In this document: one piece after another, positions 47,904 through 57,394 of the stretch | Layout: the number at the start of each line of letters is the position of its first letter | Position numbering within the stretch: position 1 is the first letter of the stretch | Assembly (NCBI RefSeq): GCF_947488985.1 | Contig: NZ_CANLBV010000004.1 | Location: forward strand, 26,431-90,430 | From: an uncultured Vibrio sp. | GTDB taxonomy: Bacteria > Pseudomonadota > Gammaproteobacteria > Enterobacterales > Vibrionaceae | Direction of reading: 5' to 3' | DNA length: 64,000 nt | Notes under the pieces: model-generated | Seen by the model: only the letters and a program-made list of their open reading frames with translations | Database searches by the model: none | Told to the model about the DNA's origin: nothing | Position numbers and translations under genes: made by a program

Positions 47904-47935
47904 AAATGGCAGCCCAATCAGGCTGCCATTTGTTT
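47904..47935 (+). terminator. Terminator after dld
   Basis: An 11-bp stem (47904-47914 with 47921-47931), 6-nt loop, followed by TGTTTGTT. Lies 42 bp past the original dld stop. Confidence 0.75.
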
Positions 47936-47959
47936 GTTCGATTTGAAACGAGATCCGAG

Positions 47960-48202
47960 TTAGCTAGATATACGAAGCAACTCTTCTGGCGAGTAGTGTT
48001 CTGCCTCTGCACCTTTGGCGATCAGGTCAATCACTTGGAACTCACTCATATCACCAAATTCCTTGGTCAAGTAATCACGAAACGCTTTCTCATTCGGCCA
48101 TTTACCTCGAACGATATAGCCATCTTCTTTGTCGAAATCTTCCGTCTCAAAGAAAGAAAAGTCAGTCATACCAATATTGTGGCAATACAAAACGAGATAC
48201 AT
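47960..48202 (-). CDS. Small conserved-looking hypothetical protein
   Basis: 80 aa, acidic, no signal peptide or membrane segment, begins MYLVLYCHNIGMTDFSFFE. Not recognised. The start is chosen at 48202 because AAAGGA lies just upstream; the ATG 7 codons earlier has none. It lies alone between the dld terminator and an ABC permease gene on the same strand. Confidence 0.6.
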   Translation of the reverse strand: MYLVLYCHNIGMTDFSFFETEDFDKEDGYIVRGKWPNEKAFRDYLTKEFGDMSEFQVIDLIAKGAEAEHYSPEELLRISS

Positions 48203-48342
48203 GTTGAATCCTTTACACTTCACTAGGGTCTATTGAGCTTTAAAAACGCTTCTAAAAAGCAGGCTTAAGGTTACATCATATAGAGCTAATCGAACACCCA
48301 GCTCAATAGCCAATTCGAAACCTCTGCTACCTGCTCGTTTCG

Positions 48343-50079
48343 TTAGTCATCAAACATCATGTTGATGGCAGCGCCCAATAAGATCAGCCCAATAATAGGC
48401 CCCATTACCGCCAATGGCGCGCGCTCAATGTATGGCAAGTTCTCTGCAATCATCAAACCCCACTCCGGTGTTGGTGGTTTTGCCCCTAACCCGATGAAGC
48501 TCAACGAAGTCAGGCTTAGCGTGATGACTGGCAACCTCAGCAATGCGTGTCTTAGCAACGGCGGTAACACATACGGAAGCAAGTAGAAGCGGAAGATTCT
48601 AAGCTTGCTGGTACCCCACAATGGCGCGAGGTGCGTATAAGGTTGAGCCTTGGCTTCCACAATTAAACTAGAGCAGTGCGCCGCTAATGGTGCCCAAGAT
48701 ACCAATACAATCGCGATTAATGCACTGTTCGGATTCATCCCTGTTAAGCCCGCAACCAAAAGGCCTGCAATGATGTAAGGGATGCCCTTAGTGATCTCGA
48801 TAAGACCTTGGCTAAAACGAGTATTGAAACCCATGATAATGCCCGTCACCAAGCTCAAGAACGTTGCCAGAATACCCGCTTGGAAGGTCGCGACCATACC
48901 AGAGCCAATTCTCGCTAACAGGTCTCGCCCAATGCCATCTGCACCCAAAGGCGCTTGCCAGCTCGGTGAAGCCAAACGTGCAAATTGGCTAGTATATGGG
49001 TCTCGGAATGCAGCCCATACCACGATAGCAATTAGGAATGAGATGATCGCAAAAGCAGTGACACGCTTGGCGCGGCTCTGAGTAAAACGAAACGAAGAGT
49101 GGCTACTGATTAACTTACCGCTTTTCAGGCTATGGCCCAAAATCAGCTGCTGAACAAACAAGCTGATACTACTTACCGCAATCGAAAACAGCAGCAATAC
49201 TAATAAGCCACCTTGCAGTATAGGTAGATCTTGCGCTTTCGCGGCACCAAGAATCATGCGCCCGATACCCGGAATCGAGAAGATAAGCTCAACCGCGACT
49301 GCGCCACCAGTTAAACCAATCACGATCATCGCGATTTGTGGGATCAGGCTGCTCAACGCTCTTTTCAGCGCAAAGCGAATAATTTGATTAGAGTGAACGT
49401 TGGCACTGAGCCAAGTGATCACCCAAGGTTCATTAAGAACGCGTTGTAAACTGTCTCTAAGTAGACGACTAAACAGGCCGCTAGCAGGCAGTGCGAGCGC
49501 TAAACTCGGTAGCCAGATATCTTGCCAGCCTTGCCAACCATACGGTGGTAGCCAACCTAACCAGATCGAGAACACCAGTATTAATACCGAAGCCACCACG
49601 TACTCTGGCAACGATATTAATACGGTGCTTAAACTGCTGTAACTCTGCCCTAATTTACCCTTCTTCCAACTGCGCAAGGTAGCAAGTAAACCGGCACCGC
49701 ACAGTACGAAAGTCATCAAAAGTGCGCTAGACATCAAAAACAGAGATGTAGACGCTGTTTTTTGAATACCTAATGCAACCGAAGAACCATCAATCCATGA
49801 TTTACCCAGATCACCCGAAAAGGCACTTCCTATCCAGTCGATCAAGCGCTCACTTGCCGAACGGTCAAGCTGAAGATCAGCACGTACCGCCGCTAAAGCT
49901 TCAGGCGTAAGCAGGTGTTGTTGCCCCGCTCTCGCCCGCAGGATAGATTGGCTTGGATCGATGCCTGCAATGTCAGGCATCAAGCCAACAAGAATCACCA
50001 CCACAATCAGTGAGGCGATTCTTGACAGCCAAGGCGTCAAGATAAATAAGGTTCGACGCAGAGTCTCAGCAGATAGCAT
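48343..50079 (-). CDS. Fused ABC transporter permease (DppB- and DppC-like halves in one protein)
   Basis: 578 aa holding two complete BPD_transp_1 modules. Residues about 15-320 resemble DppB/NikB (LTPEALAAVRADLQLDRS, FSIPGIGRMILGAAKAQD) and about 340-578 resemble DppC/NikC (APLGADGIGRDLLARIGSGM, SFIGLGAKPPTPEWGLMIAENL). In the Dpp/Opp/Nik family these are normally two genes. A single fused chain implies a pseudo-heterodimer. It follows the binding-protein gene with only 4 bp between. Substrate (peptide, nickel or another small ligand) is not decidable from sequence. Confidence 0.88.
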   Translation of the reverse strand: MLSAETLRRTLFILTPWLSRIASLIVVVILVGLMPDIAGIDPSQSILRARAGQQHLLTPEALAAVRADLQLDRSASERLIDWIGSAFSGDLGKSWIDGSSVALGIQKTASTSLFLMSSALLMTFVLCGAGLLATLRSWKKGKLGQSYSSLSTVLISLPEYVVASVLILVFSIWLGWLPPYGWQGWQDIWLPSLALALPASGLFSRLLRDSLQRVLNEPWVITWLSANVHSNQIIRFALKRALSSLIPQIAMIVIGLTGGAVAVELIFSIPGIGRMILGAAKAQDLPILQGGLLVLLLFSIAVSSISLFVQQLILGHSLKSGKLISSHSSFRFTQSRAKRVTAFAIISFLIAIVVWAAFRDPYTSQFARLASPSWQAPLGADGIGRDLLARIGSGMVATFQAGILATFLSLVTGIIMGFNTRFSQGLIEITKGIPYIIAGLLVAGLTGMNPNSALIAIVLVSWAPLAAHCSSLIVEAKAQPYTHLAPLWGTSKLRIFRFYLLPYVLPPLLRHALLRLPVITLSLTSLSFIGLGAKPPTPEWGLMIAENLPYIERAPLAVMGPIIGLILLGAAINMMFDD

Positions 50080-50083
50080 TTAT

Positions 50084-51595
50084 TTAGTTAACCTGTGTTG
50101 TCGGGTTAACTTGAGTAGTTTGATCAACCAAGCGACGCTCACTTGGGTCACGAACTACATTGCTTACACGCTCGCTTTCACCTTGAATCACACGTTCGTG
50201 AAGCAGTGGAATAGCAGCGAAGTCATTGAGGATTTTTTGTTCCGCTTCAATGATCGCTTGCTGACGCAGTGCACCTAGTGGTTGCAGGTCTGCGTGAGTC
50301 AGCGCTTGGTCTACTTCTTGAGAACAAAATTGACCAAGGTTGAATGAACCCTTACAGCCAAAGTCACTCATCATGTAAGCCACCGGGTCACCCGAATCTA
50401 GAACGGTTGCACGAGAAAGGATGAACGCATCAAACTTGCCTGATAGCGCATCGTTTTCGATCTGAGCGTACTCACGGATATCCAGCTCAACTTTGAAGCC
50501 AGCCGCTTCAAATTGCTGTTTAAGTAGTGCAGCCACTTCTGAAAGCTCAGCACGGTCAGTAAAGGTACCGATAACAATGCTTTCACCGTTTGCTTTTAGC
50601 GTTTTATCGACGGCTTGACCTTCAGGTCGAATCGGCTCAGCCCAAGCAAGTGCAGGACCTAGCAGACCTTGCGCGATGTCCGCGTGGTTCTCATAAACAG
50701 TACTCACGATTTGCTCACGGTCTACTGCAGCCGCCGCAACCTTACGTAAGTTAATATCGCTGAACACACCTGACTTATTGTTCAGGTAAAGCGTGTTGGT
50801 ACGAGGCATGGCTACTTCGTAAAGCAGGTTCGAATCAATGGTCGCGATTTGTGAAACTGGCACCGCTTCAACGATGTCTGCCGTACCTGTTCTTAGAGCA
50901 GCCGCACGAGCAAAACCGTTAGGAACATATTCTGCAATTACAGATTCAACTTGTGCTTTTTCACCCCAGTAACCATCGAAACGTTTCAGTTTCGCGCTAG
51001 TTGTACCGTTAATTTCAGTCAATTCAAACGGACCAGTACCTGCGCCAATTGGGCTAACACGACCATCTTCTTGGTACGCGCTTGCTGCTAGGATCGCTAA
51101 TTGAGGGCTTGATAAACGGCTTGGTAGAAGAGGGTCATCAAAGCTGGTTTTGATCTCTACGCGGTAGTTGTCCATCGCTTTCACTTCTAGCTCTACATCA
51201 TCTAGGATGCGTGGCTTAGGCGCCGCTTCTAACGCTTTCTGTAAAGAGTTCACAACAGACTCTGCTGTTAATGTAGACCCATCGTGGAATTTAACACCTT
51301 GACGAACCGTGAATTGCCAAGTCAGGGGATCAACATGCTTCCAATCCGTTGCCAGCATTGGCTCAGCTTCTGAAGTTGGGCTTAGGTTAACTAGCGTTTC
51401 AGCCGTGCTCCAACGCGATAATTTGAACGCGTCATCAGAAAGTGGCGATAGACCTGTTCTTGGTGGTTGCATCATCGCAACACGAATTTCAGATTTGACC
51501 GCAGCTTCGCTCGACTCTGGTTGAGAGTCAAAACAGCCCGTCAAAGGCAGAGCCAGCGCTAGAGCGCAAGCCAGTTTGATTGAATTAAAACGCAT
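50084..51595 (-). CDS. ABC transporter substrate-binding lipoprotein (SBP_bac_5 family)
   Basis: 503 aa. Signal peptide with lipobox LPLTGC, so the mature protein is anchored at the periplasmic side. Residues about 40-480 are the Dpp/Opp/NikA-type binding fold (LTWQFTVRQGVKFHDGSTLT, GTGPFELTEI, TLYLNNKSGVFSDINLRKVA). The tail ends with a short repeat, TTQVN-PTTQVN. Ligand may be a peptide, nickel or an opine-like compound. The ATPase genes lie upstream and the fused permease downstream on the same strand. Confidence 0.9.
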   Translation of the reverse strand: MRFNSIKLACALALALPLTGCFDSQPESSEAAVKSEIRVAMMQPPRTGLSPLSDDAFKLSRWSTAETLVNLSPTSEAEPMLATDWKHVDPLTWQFTVRQGVKFHDGSTLTAESVVNSLQKALEAAPKPRILDDVELEVKAMDNYRVEIKTSFDDPLLPSRLSSPQLAILAASAYQEDGRVSPIGAGTGPFELTEINGTTSAKLKRFDGYWGEKAQVESVIAEYVPNGFARAAALRTGTADIVEAVPVSQIATIDSNLLYEVAMPRTNTLYLNNKSGVFSDINLRKVAAAAVDREQIVSTVYENHADIAQGLLGPALAWAEPIRPEGQAVDKTLKANGESIVIGTFTDRAELSEVAALLKQQFEAAGFKVELDIREYAQIENDALSGKFDAFILSRATVLDSGDPVAYMMSDFGCKGSFNLGQFCSQEVDQALTHADLQPLGALRQQAIIEAEQKILNDFAAIPLLHERVIQGESERVSNVVRDPSERRLVDQTTQVNPTTQVN

Positions 51596-51659
51596 AGTTA
51601 TTGCTCTCTGTAAACTGTGTTTGTTAATAAACGGTATTTCGTAATAAATAAGGTTGTGT

Positions 51660-52505
51660 TTAACAAGTAGATTTCGAAAGAGGCTGAGATTCGATCAGCA
51701 TCTGAGTCGCTGGATGAGCAGGTTCGCTCATCACTTGAGGTGTCGGTCCATACTCCACCATCTCGCCATGGTCAAGAACCAGAATTTGTTCGCAAAGCGC
51801 TTGTGCTGCGCCTAGGTCGTGTGTCACCAAAATAAGGCGCATGTCGCGCTTCTTTTTCAATGAATTAAATAAGTCCAATAGCCTCTGGCGATTGACTGGA
51901 TCTAGGCTACTGGTTGGCTCATCGGCAACCAGTACTGCGGGTCTAACGACAAGCGCCCGAGCAATAGCCACACGTTGAGCTTGGCCGGTAGAAAGCTGAT
52001 TGGGTTTCAGTGATAGCAATGTGGCAGGTAAGCCAACATCCAACAGCGTCTCTTCAATGATACTTTCATGAGTGCCAGAAACATCTAGGTTGCTCAGCGG
52101 CTCGGCTAAAATCTGTCGAACGGTGTAGTAAGGGTTAAGACTGGTGTGTGGTTCTTGTGGCACCAATTGGATCAAACGACACACCGTGGCTTGCGCTTTG
52201 CTATTACGAATCGGCAGCGAGTGACCAAACAAGCTGATGCTACCGAGAGTTGGCGCTTTCAAACCAAACAACAGTTCAATCAGCGTAGATTTACCGGCAC
52301 CAGAGCGCCCAACAATAGCTAAGCTCTTATCGTTAACAGTTAGGTCGATGTTGTGCAATGCTTTAAACGCCTTGCCTCCCAACCAACTGGGGATTGAGTA
52401 ATAATGAATACCGACATTCTCAAACTTAATTTCGAGCGGTGTTTGTGGAGCAATCACTGACATTGGCGACAAGGCTTCTGAATTTAATGATAAGGTCGAA
52501 CTCAT
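51660..52505 (-). CDS. ABC transporter ATP-binding protein (DppF/NikE-like)
   Basis: About 281 aa. Walker A GRSGAGKST, signature LSTGQAQRVAIARAL and Walker B VLVADEPTSSLD are all present. The start is placed at the ATG at 52505, which overlaps the stop of the upstream ATPase gene as ATGA, a typical coupling; a longer frame begins at 52529. Works with the partner ATPase and the fused permease. Confidence 0.92.
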   Translation of the reverse strand: MSSTLSLNSEALSPMSVIAPQTPLEIKFENVGIHYYSIPSWLGGKAFKALHNIDLTVNDKSLAIVGRSGAGKSTLIELLFGLKAPTLGSISLFGHSLPIRNSKAQATVCRLIQLVPQEPHTSLNPYYTVRQILAEPLSNLDVSGTHESIIEETLLDVGLPATLLSLKPNQLSTGQAQRVAIARALVVRPAVLVADEPTSSLDPVNRQRLLDLFNSLKKKRDMRLILVTHDLGAAQALCEQILVLDHGEMVEYGPTPQVMSEPAHPATQMLIESQPLSKSTC

Positions 52506-53278
52506 GCGATGAGATCTCTGAGTGAACAACAGAACGCATGAGAGCTCGACTCCAGCGCTTGCTTTGGCGCGCCATACGCCACCACACCGCCATCGTCGAT
52601 CACCAGCAATTTGTCACAAGCTAAGGCGCTGTGCAGATCGTGAGTAATCAACAAGCCACCGATTTGTCGTTGCTTAACATTGTCTCGAATCAGCTTGAGT
52701 ATCTCTTGCTCGGTGACTGGATCTAAGGCGCTGGTTGGCTCATCGGCAATGATGATATCGGCGTTACTCAACAACCCAATCGCGATACATACTCGTTGGC
52801 GCTGCCCTCCCGAAATTTGGCTCGGGTATAACGGCAAGAGGATTTCTGGATTAGGGAAACCAAGTTGTACCAACAATTCAGTCAGTTTGATTTTGTCTGC
52901 TGATTTAAGCTTAGTGCGAGTCCCCGTCAACGCCAGGCTAAGCTGACCTTCAATGGAGACAAGAGGGTTTAGCGCTTGAAGCGCATCTTGGAAGATAACC
53001 GCTGGTCGCTGTGCTGCGGTTCTTTGCAACATAGGTAAACCACACACCGCTTGACCTGACAGAGAAATATCGCCGTCCACCTCGACTGTATCTGGTGTAA
53101 AGCCGGCAATCGCTCGTGAAAGCATCGACTTACCAATGCCTGAAGGTCCCATGATCGCCAACAGCTCACCTCGATATACATCGAACTGGATATCTTGGAA
53201 AAGGGTTTTCGAAGCGGTTTTGATCGTTAATCGGTCAACAGACAACAGTGAGGCGTTCACGCAAGTACTCATAGGCAA
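52502..53278 (-). CDS. ABC transporter ATP-binding protein (DppD/NikD-like)
   Basis: 258 aa with Walker A GPSGIGKSM, signature ISGGQRQRVCIAIGL and Walker B IIIADEPTSALD. First gene of the four-gene transporter operon (ATPase, ATPase, binding lipoprotein, fused permease). It is shorter than many DppD proteins (about 320 aa), lacking the C-terminal oligopeptide extension, which is closer to NikD size. Confidence 0.9.
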   Translation of the reverse strand: MPMSTCVNASLLSVDRLTIKTASKTLFQDIQFDVYRGELLAIMGPSGIGKSMLSRAIAGFTPDTVEVDGDISLSGQAVCGLPMLQRTAAQRPAVIFQDALQALNPLVSIEGQLSLALTGTRTKLKSADKIKLTELLVQLGFPNPEILLPLYPSQISGGQRQRVCIAIGLLSNADIIIADEPTSALDPVTEQEILKLIRDNVKQRQIGGLLITHDLHSALACDKLLVIDDGGVVAYGAPKQALESSSHAFCCSLRDLIA

Positions 53279-53379
53279 GTGTTATAACATAACAAATCTT
53301 ATCATTTAGCCGACTTGATGAAAAGTGAACATTGAACTTGGCCGCATTAAATTGGCCGTTTCATTTACCCCAGCATGCC

Positions 53380-53409
53380 AAGCGCTTCGCTGTATGGTGA
53401 AGCGCTTTT
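53380..53409. terminator. Hairpin between MATE gene and ABC operon
   Basis: A 9-bp stem (53380-53388 with 53399-53407), then TT. It lies about 95 bp past the MATE stop. No T tract on the minus strand, so weak support as a terminator. Confidence 0.4.
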
Positions 53410-53503
53410 AAAGAGTATTCGAGCGAGCAATGAAGTTATAAGGCGAAGACTAAAACAATAACGCGAAGGTTAAGCCGACGCTGCATTGTCGGCTAGGTAA
53501 TAC

Positions 53504-54820
53504 TTATGCTTCGGCTAGGGAACACTTATGCTTAACCTGAGCTATGTATGGGTATAAAAATGCAATCCGCCCAAGGTAAAACAGCGTAAACGCGAGCCAT
53601 AGACCATGATTCCCCCACCAATTAACGGCAACCGCCTGCACAGCCAAGAACACCAATAATGTAGCAATACTAGAATCTCGAACCGGACGGGTGGTGCCTG
53701 TGCCAGTAAAGATGCCGTAAACCGTTAAGCCAAAGCCTGCCACCAGCGGGAATACAATCAACCACGGAGCCGTCTCTTGATACAAGACAACCAGCGCTGG
53801 AATATCGGTAAACAAGAAAACAATGCTGTCTTTAGATACCAAGGTCAACAGCGTCAGCGCAGCAATAAAACCAGCTGTCCATTGGAAGTTAAGCCTTAAC
53901 ACACAGTCCAACATTGAAGGATTCTTCTGTCCTACCGCTTTACCCGCAAACACGCTCGATGCATTAGCAATACCATCAAACATATAGCTCACGATAAAGG
54001 TTACCTGCATCAAGATCGCGTTAGCGGCCAGAACATCGGTACCCAGCTTTGAGCCTGTACGCGCCATCATGTTAAAGAATACTAAGATACAAATCGTGCG
54101 TAACAGTAGGTCAGTATTCGAAGAGATGATAGTCGACAGGTCTTGCTTGGTCATCTTCGAGCCTTGCAGGAACTCAGAGATCGAGATGTTGCTGGTCTTC
54201 ATAACCAGCGTCATACCAATCGCAAAGGTGGTGATCTGTGCGATCAAACTTGCGTATGCCACACCCGCAACACCTAAGTCGAAATAGAGGACGAACACCG
54301 CGTCTAATACAATGTTCAGCACGTTACCAAACACTTGCGTGTAAAGGACTTCTTTGGCTTTCGCCTGTCCCATCAACCAACCGATAATAGTGTAATTAAG
54401 CAGCACAAAGGGCGCACCATAAATCAAAATACTGAAGTAGATATACGCTTGCTCTGCCACGTTCGCTTCAGGCTCTATCACCCACATCGCCCCTTGCCAG
54501 ATGAAGGGTTGTATCAAGATAAAGATCAACCCCACCAAACCAGACAGCACGAATGGACGCATCAAGCTGCCCGCTAGCTCAGAGCGCTTCCCTTTCCCCA
54601 ATGCCATCGCACTTTGCCCTGTGGTGCTGACACGGAAAAAACCAAACAACCAATACATGGTGTTCATAATGATGGTGCCTATCGCCACGCCACCAATCAG
54701 TTCAGCAATGCCAAGTTGGCCGATAACAGCAGTATCGACAGCGCCAAGCAGGGGCTGCGTCACCGTGGAGATAATGAAAGGGAACGCGATTTTCAGATAA
54801 TCTTTGTGAGTAATGGTCAT
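53504..54820 (-). CDS. MATE-family efflux transporter, DinF-like
   Basis: 438 aa with about twelve hydrophobic segments. The N terminus FPFIISTVTQPLLGAVDTAVIGQLG and MYWLFGFFRVSTTGQSAMALG are typical of the DinF branch of MATE multidrug/sodium antiporters. Substrate unknown. Stands alone on the minus strand between the ABC operon and an AraC gene. Confidence 0.88.
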   Translation of the reverse strand: MTITHKDYLKIAFPFIISTVTQPLLGAVDTAVIGQLGIAELIGGVAIGTIIMNTMYWLFGFFRVSTTGQSAMALGKGKRSELAGSLMRPFVLSGLVGLIFILIQPFIWQGAMWVIEPEANVAEQAYIYFSILIYGAPFVLLNYTIIGWLMGQAKAKEVLYTQVFGNVLNIVLDAVFVLYFDLGVAGVAYASLIAQITTFAIGMTLVMKTSNISISEFLQGSKMTKQDLSTIISSNTDLLLRTICILVFFNMMARTGSKLGTDVLAANAILMQVTFIVSYMFDGIANASSVFAGKAVGQKNPSMLDCVLRLNFQWTAGFIAALTLLTLVSKDSIVFLFTDIPALVVLYQETAPWLIVFPLVAGFGLTVYGIFTGTGTTRPVRDSSIATLLVFLAVQAVAVNWWGNHGLWLAFTLFYLGRIAFLYPYIAQVKHKCSLAEA

Positions 54821-55041
54821 ATTTACTAGCAGTTGATATTAAGAACTATTTGCAATTGCCGGGAATGCTAGCGCTTAACCAATGCATTGTCACCCTTTAG
54901 TTAGGGTCGATGATCAACCAATCTCACTTACATTTGCCCGCTCACTCAAAACGCCCCCATCATTGAGCGAGCCTATTGGCCACAACAAAAGCGTAAAATT
55001 ATAGTTAAAAAATACAACCACACTTAACAAAATAGTCATGC

Positions 55042-55911
55042 TTAATAAAAACTGACAGGCAGGTAGAAGTCGAGTTCAAACACCTCCTCACTATTGAGAA
55101 AATGATTCTGATGATAATGCACATAAGCTGGGGTCGAACGCTGCTTGAAGCCAGACGTAGGTAGCCACTTTTCTAATACCATGCTGATCTGTGGTAGTAG
55201 CTCACCATAACGGCCACTGAGTCGAAACACCGCGTGCAAACCACCAGGAATCACCATCTGGTTAACGACACTGCGATACTTAATCGGTTGGTCAATCGCG
55301 ATGCACGCTACATAGCGGCACTGATCCATCTCAACCCAAGCAGGATTCGAGTGATGCAAACCAAATTGGCTCGAGAAATTGCGTTGTTCGGAGTTCGCCC
55401 ACGCTTTCAATATCAACCACGCATTACGAATAGAACGGTTATAGCCCGTATGTCGAACATAGGCTGCCATGCGCTCAGGCACTTCAATGATCTTAGGCTC
55501 AGGTAGCATTCGTTGCGCGACATTCAAATATCCTGCCGCCACTTCAGGATCTTTCAAATAGGGCTTTTCGGCGATCTGTAAATCGTGTTTACGCCACTCA
55601 CCTGGCGACATGTTAAAGGTCGCTTTAAAAGCGCGGCTAAACGAAGACACTGAACTGAAACCACACTTTGTGGCTATCTCCACCACCGACGAACTGGTAT
55701 CAAACATCAATTGATTGGCCGCATACTCCATTCGAGTGCGTCGGATGTATTGATGCAGCGACTCCCCGACCACACTTTTGAAGGTGCGCTGAAAATGTTG
55801 CTCTGAATAGGCTGCGATATTGGATAGCTCTTTGGCAGACAAAGGTTGACTAATATCTTGATGAATATGGAAAAGGACATCATTGATTCGGGAGATGTGT
55901 TGACGTGACAT
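55042..55911 (-). CDS. AraC-family regulator with GyrI-like effector domain
   Basis: 289 aa. N-terminal AraC double HTH at residues about 8-105 (LSAKELSNIAAYSEQHFQRTF, VVEIATKCGFSSVSSFSRAF) and a C-terminal GyrI-like small-molecule-binding domain at about 130-289 (Rob/BmrR type). Divergent from a PLP aminotransferase gene; an 18-bp direct repeat lies in the gap, next to its start. It probably activates the aminotransferase gene in response to an unknown ligand. Confidence 0.88.
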   Translation of the reverse strand: MSRQHISRINDVLFHIHQDISQPLSAKELSNIAAYSEQHFQRTFKSVVGESLHQYIRRTRMEYAANQLMFDTSSSVVEIATKCGFSSVSSFSRAFKATFNMSPGEWRKHDLQIAEKPYLKDPEVAAGYLNVAQRMLPEPKIIEVPERMAAYVRHTGYNRSIRNAWLILKAWANSEQRNFSSQFGLHHSNPAWVEMDQCRYVACIAIDQPIKYRSVVNQMVIPGGLHAVFRLSGRYGELLPQISMVLEKWLPTSGFKQRSTPAYVHYHQNHFLNSEEVFELDFYLPVSFY

Positions 55912-55920
55912 CGACTAAAT

Positions 55921-55960
55921 AGCATAAATGGACATGTTTAACAGCATAAACGGACACGTT
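55921..55960. promoter_or_regulatory. Tandem 18-bp direct repeats, probable AraC operator
   Basis: AGCATAAATGGACATGTT (55921-55938) and AGCATAAACGGACACGTT (55943-55960) differ at two positions and are spaced 22 bp start to start, about two helical turns. Direct repeats of this size fit AraC-type binding. Confidence 0.65.
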
Positions 55961-56026
55961 GCTTTTTACAATTGCCGTGTAATATCAACCGACAAAATAA
56001 AAATCAAAAACAACGAGACACAACAC

Positions 56027-57175
56027 ATGGAAATCGCACAGTCATTGCAACAGATTCAATCTTCATACATTCGAGAAATCCTCGCAGCCGCAAGCGATCC
56101 CAATGTCATTTCATTGGCCGGTGGTTTGCCTGATCAGAAAACGTTCCCTATCGATTTGATGAAGCCAACGCTAGAAAACCTAGCCAATATGACTGAAGTT
56201 TTCCAATACGGTTCAACGGCTGGCTATGGCCCGTTGCTTGACCACTTAACACAAAGCTACCAATTGCCAGAGTCGCACACAGCAATGATTTGCACCGGCT
56301 CTCAACAAGGCTTGGATTTAATTGCGCGTGCGTATGTTGATCCGAATGATGTGGTTGTAATGGAAGCGCCAAGCTACTTGGGCGCGATGCAAGTGTTTGG
56401 TTTGGTTCAAGCGAACATTGTGACTGTGTCTCAAACTGAATTTGGCCCTAACCTAGACGAACTAGAAACATGCTTTGAACAGCAATCTCCAAAGATGTTC
56501 TATGCGGTGCCAGATTTCCATAATCCAACGGGCGTATGTTGGACAACGGAAACTCGTCAAAAAGTAGCGGAGCTTTGTATCAAATACAACGTGGCATTCA
56601 TTGAAGATGCGCCATACCGTGAGCTGCGCTTCACAGGAACAGAGCTACCGTTGGTTTCATCTTTCTGCCCAGACAACTCTATCGTTCTTCGTTCATTCTC
56701 TAAGATTGCATCGCCAGGCTTACGTATTGGCGCGGTAACCGGTAAACGCAGCTACCTTGAGCCACTGATTAAAGTGAAGCAAGGCGCAGATTTACACTCA
56801 AGTGTACCAATGCAAGCGCTGCTTGTTGGTCTTCTAAAGCATGAAGATTTCAACCTGCACATGGAAAACATTCGCACGTTGTACAAGTTTCGTTATGAAG
56901 TGCTGTTTTCAGAACTCGAGAAACAGCTACCTGCAGACTGCGTATTAAAATCCGTTGATGGCGGAATGTTCATTTGGGTCGAAATCCCAGAGTGTGACAC
57001 CTTCGAACTGGCGAAGACCCTTCTTTCAAATGGTGTGGCGGTTGTGCCAAGCCCAGTGTTCTATCCAAAGGCTGATGAAGCAAAAGCTGCACTGCGCTTA
57101 AACTTCACTAACGCTAATCCAGAGGAATTGACCGAAGCGGTGAAACGCTTAGCGGAAGTACTTAACCAAGCGTAA
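56027..57175 (+). CDS. PLP-dependent aminotransferase class I/II (2-aminoadipate-transaminase-like)
   Basis: About 382 aa, fold type I. VISLAGGLPDQKTFP near the N terminus, TAGYGPLLDHL, VPDFHNPTGVCW, FIEDAPYRELRF and the PLP lysine in LRSFSKIASPGLRIGAV. This is the aminotransferase domain seen in MocR regulators but without their HTH, close to LysN-type enzymes. Amino donor not known. The ATG at 56027 is chosen as the conserved protein begins there (MEIAQSLQQIQSSYIREIL); the frame opens earlier at 55928, overlapping the operator repeats. Confidence 0.87.
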   Translation: MEIAQSLQQIQSSYIREILAAASDPNVISLAGGLPDQKTFPIDLMKPTLENLANMTEVFQYGSTAGYGPLLDHLTQSYQLPESHTAMICTGSQQGLDLIARAYVDPNDVVVMEAPSYLGAMQVFGLVQANIVTVSQTEFGPNLDELETCFEQQSPKMFYAVPDFHNPTGVCWTTETRQKVAELCIKYNVAFIEDAPYRELRFTGTELPLVSSFCPDNSIVLRSFSKIASPGLRIGAVTGKRSYLEPLIKVKQGADLHSSVPMQALLVGLLKHEDFNLHMENIRTLYKFRYEVLFSELEKQLPADCVLKSVDGGMFIWVEIPECDTFELAKTLLSNGVAVVPSPVFYPKADEAKAALRLNFTNANPEELTEAVKRLAEVLNQA

Positions 57176-57204
57176 TAGCTGATTAAGTCAGACAGATTAA
57201 TACC

Positions 57205-57239
57205 AAGGCCCTACTGTATTTTTACAGCAGGGCCTTTTT
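57205..57239 (+). terminator. Terminator after the aminotransferase
   Basis: A 14-position stem with one mismatch (57205-57218 with 57223-57236), 4-nt loop, T tract. 30 bp past the stop. Confidence 0.88.
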
Positions 57240-57247
57240 AATTGGCA

Positions 57248-57286
57248 CTTTCAATCTTTCAATCTTTCAATCTTTCAATCTTTCAA
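57248..57286. repeat. Octanucleotide tandem repeat (CTTTCAAT) x 4.9
   Basis: Four exact units plus CTTTCAA in non-coding DNA directly after the terminator. Likely to vary in copy number between strains. Confidence 0.9.
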
Positions 57287-57394
57287 ATATGTATTTATCA
57301 CATTCAACATTGTCTATTTTTGAATGCTCATAACCTGCATAAGATAAGCACATCAAACGACGACACCACCCCTTATCACTGAAAGGTTATGACT

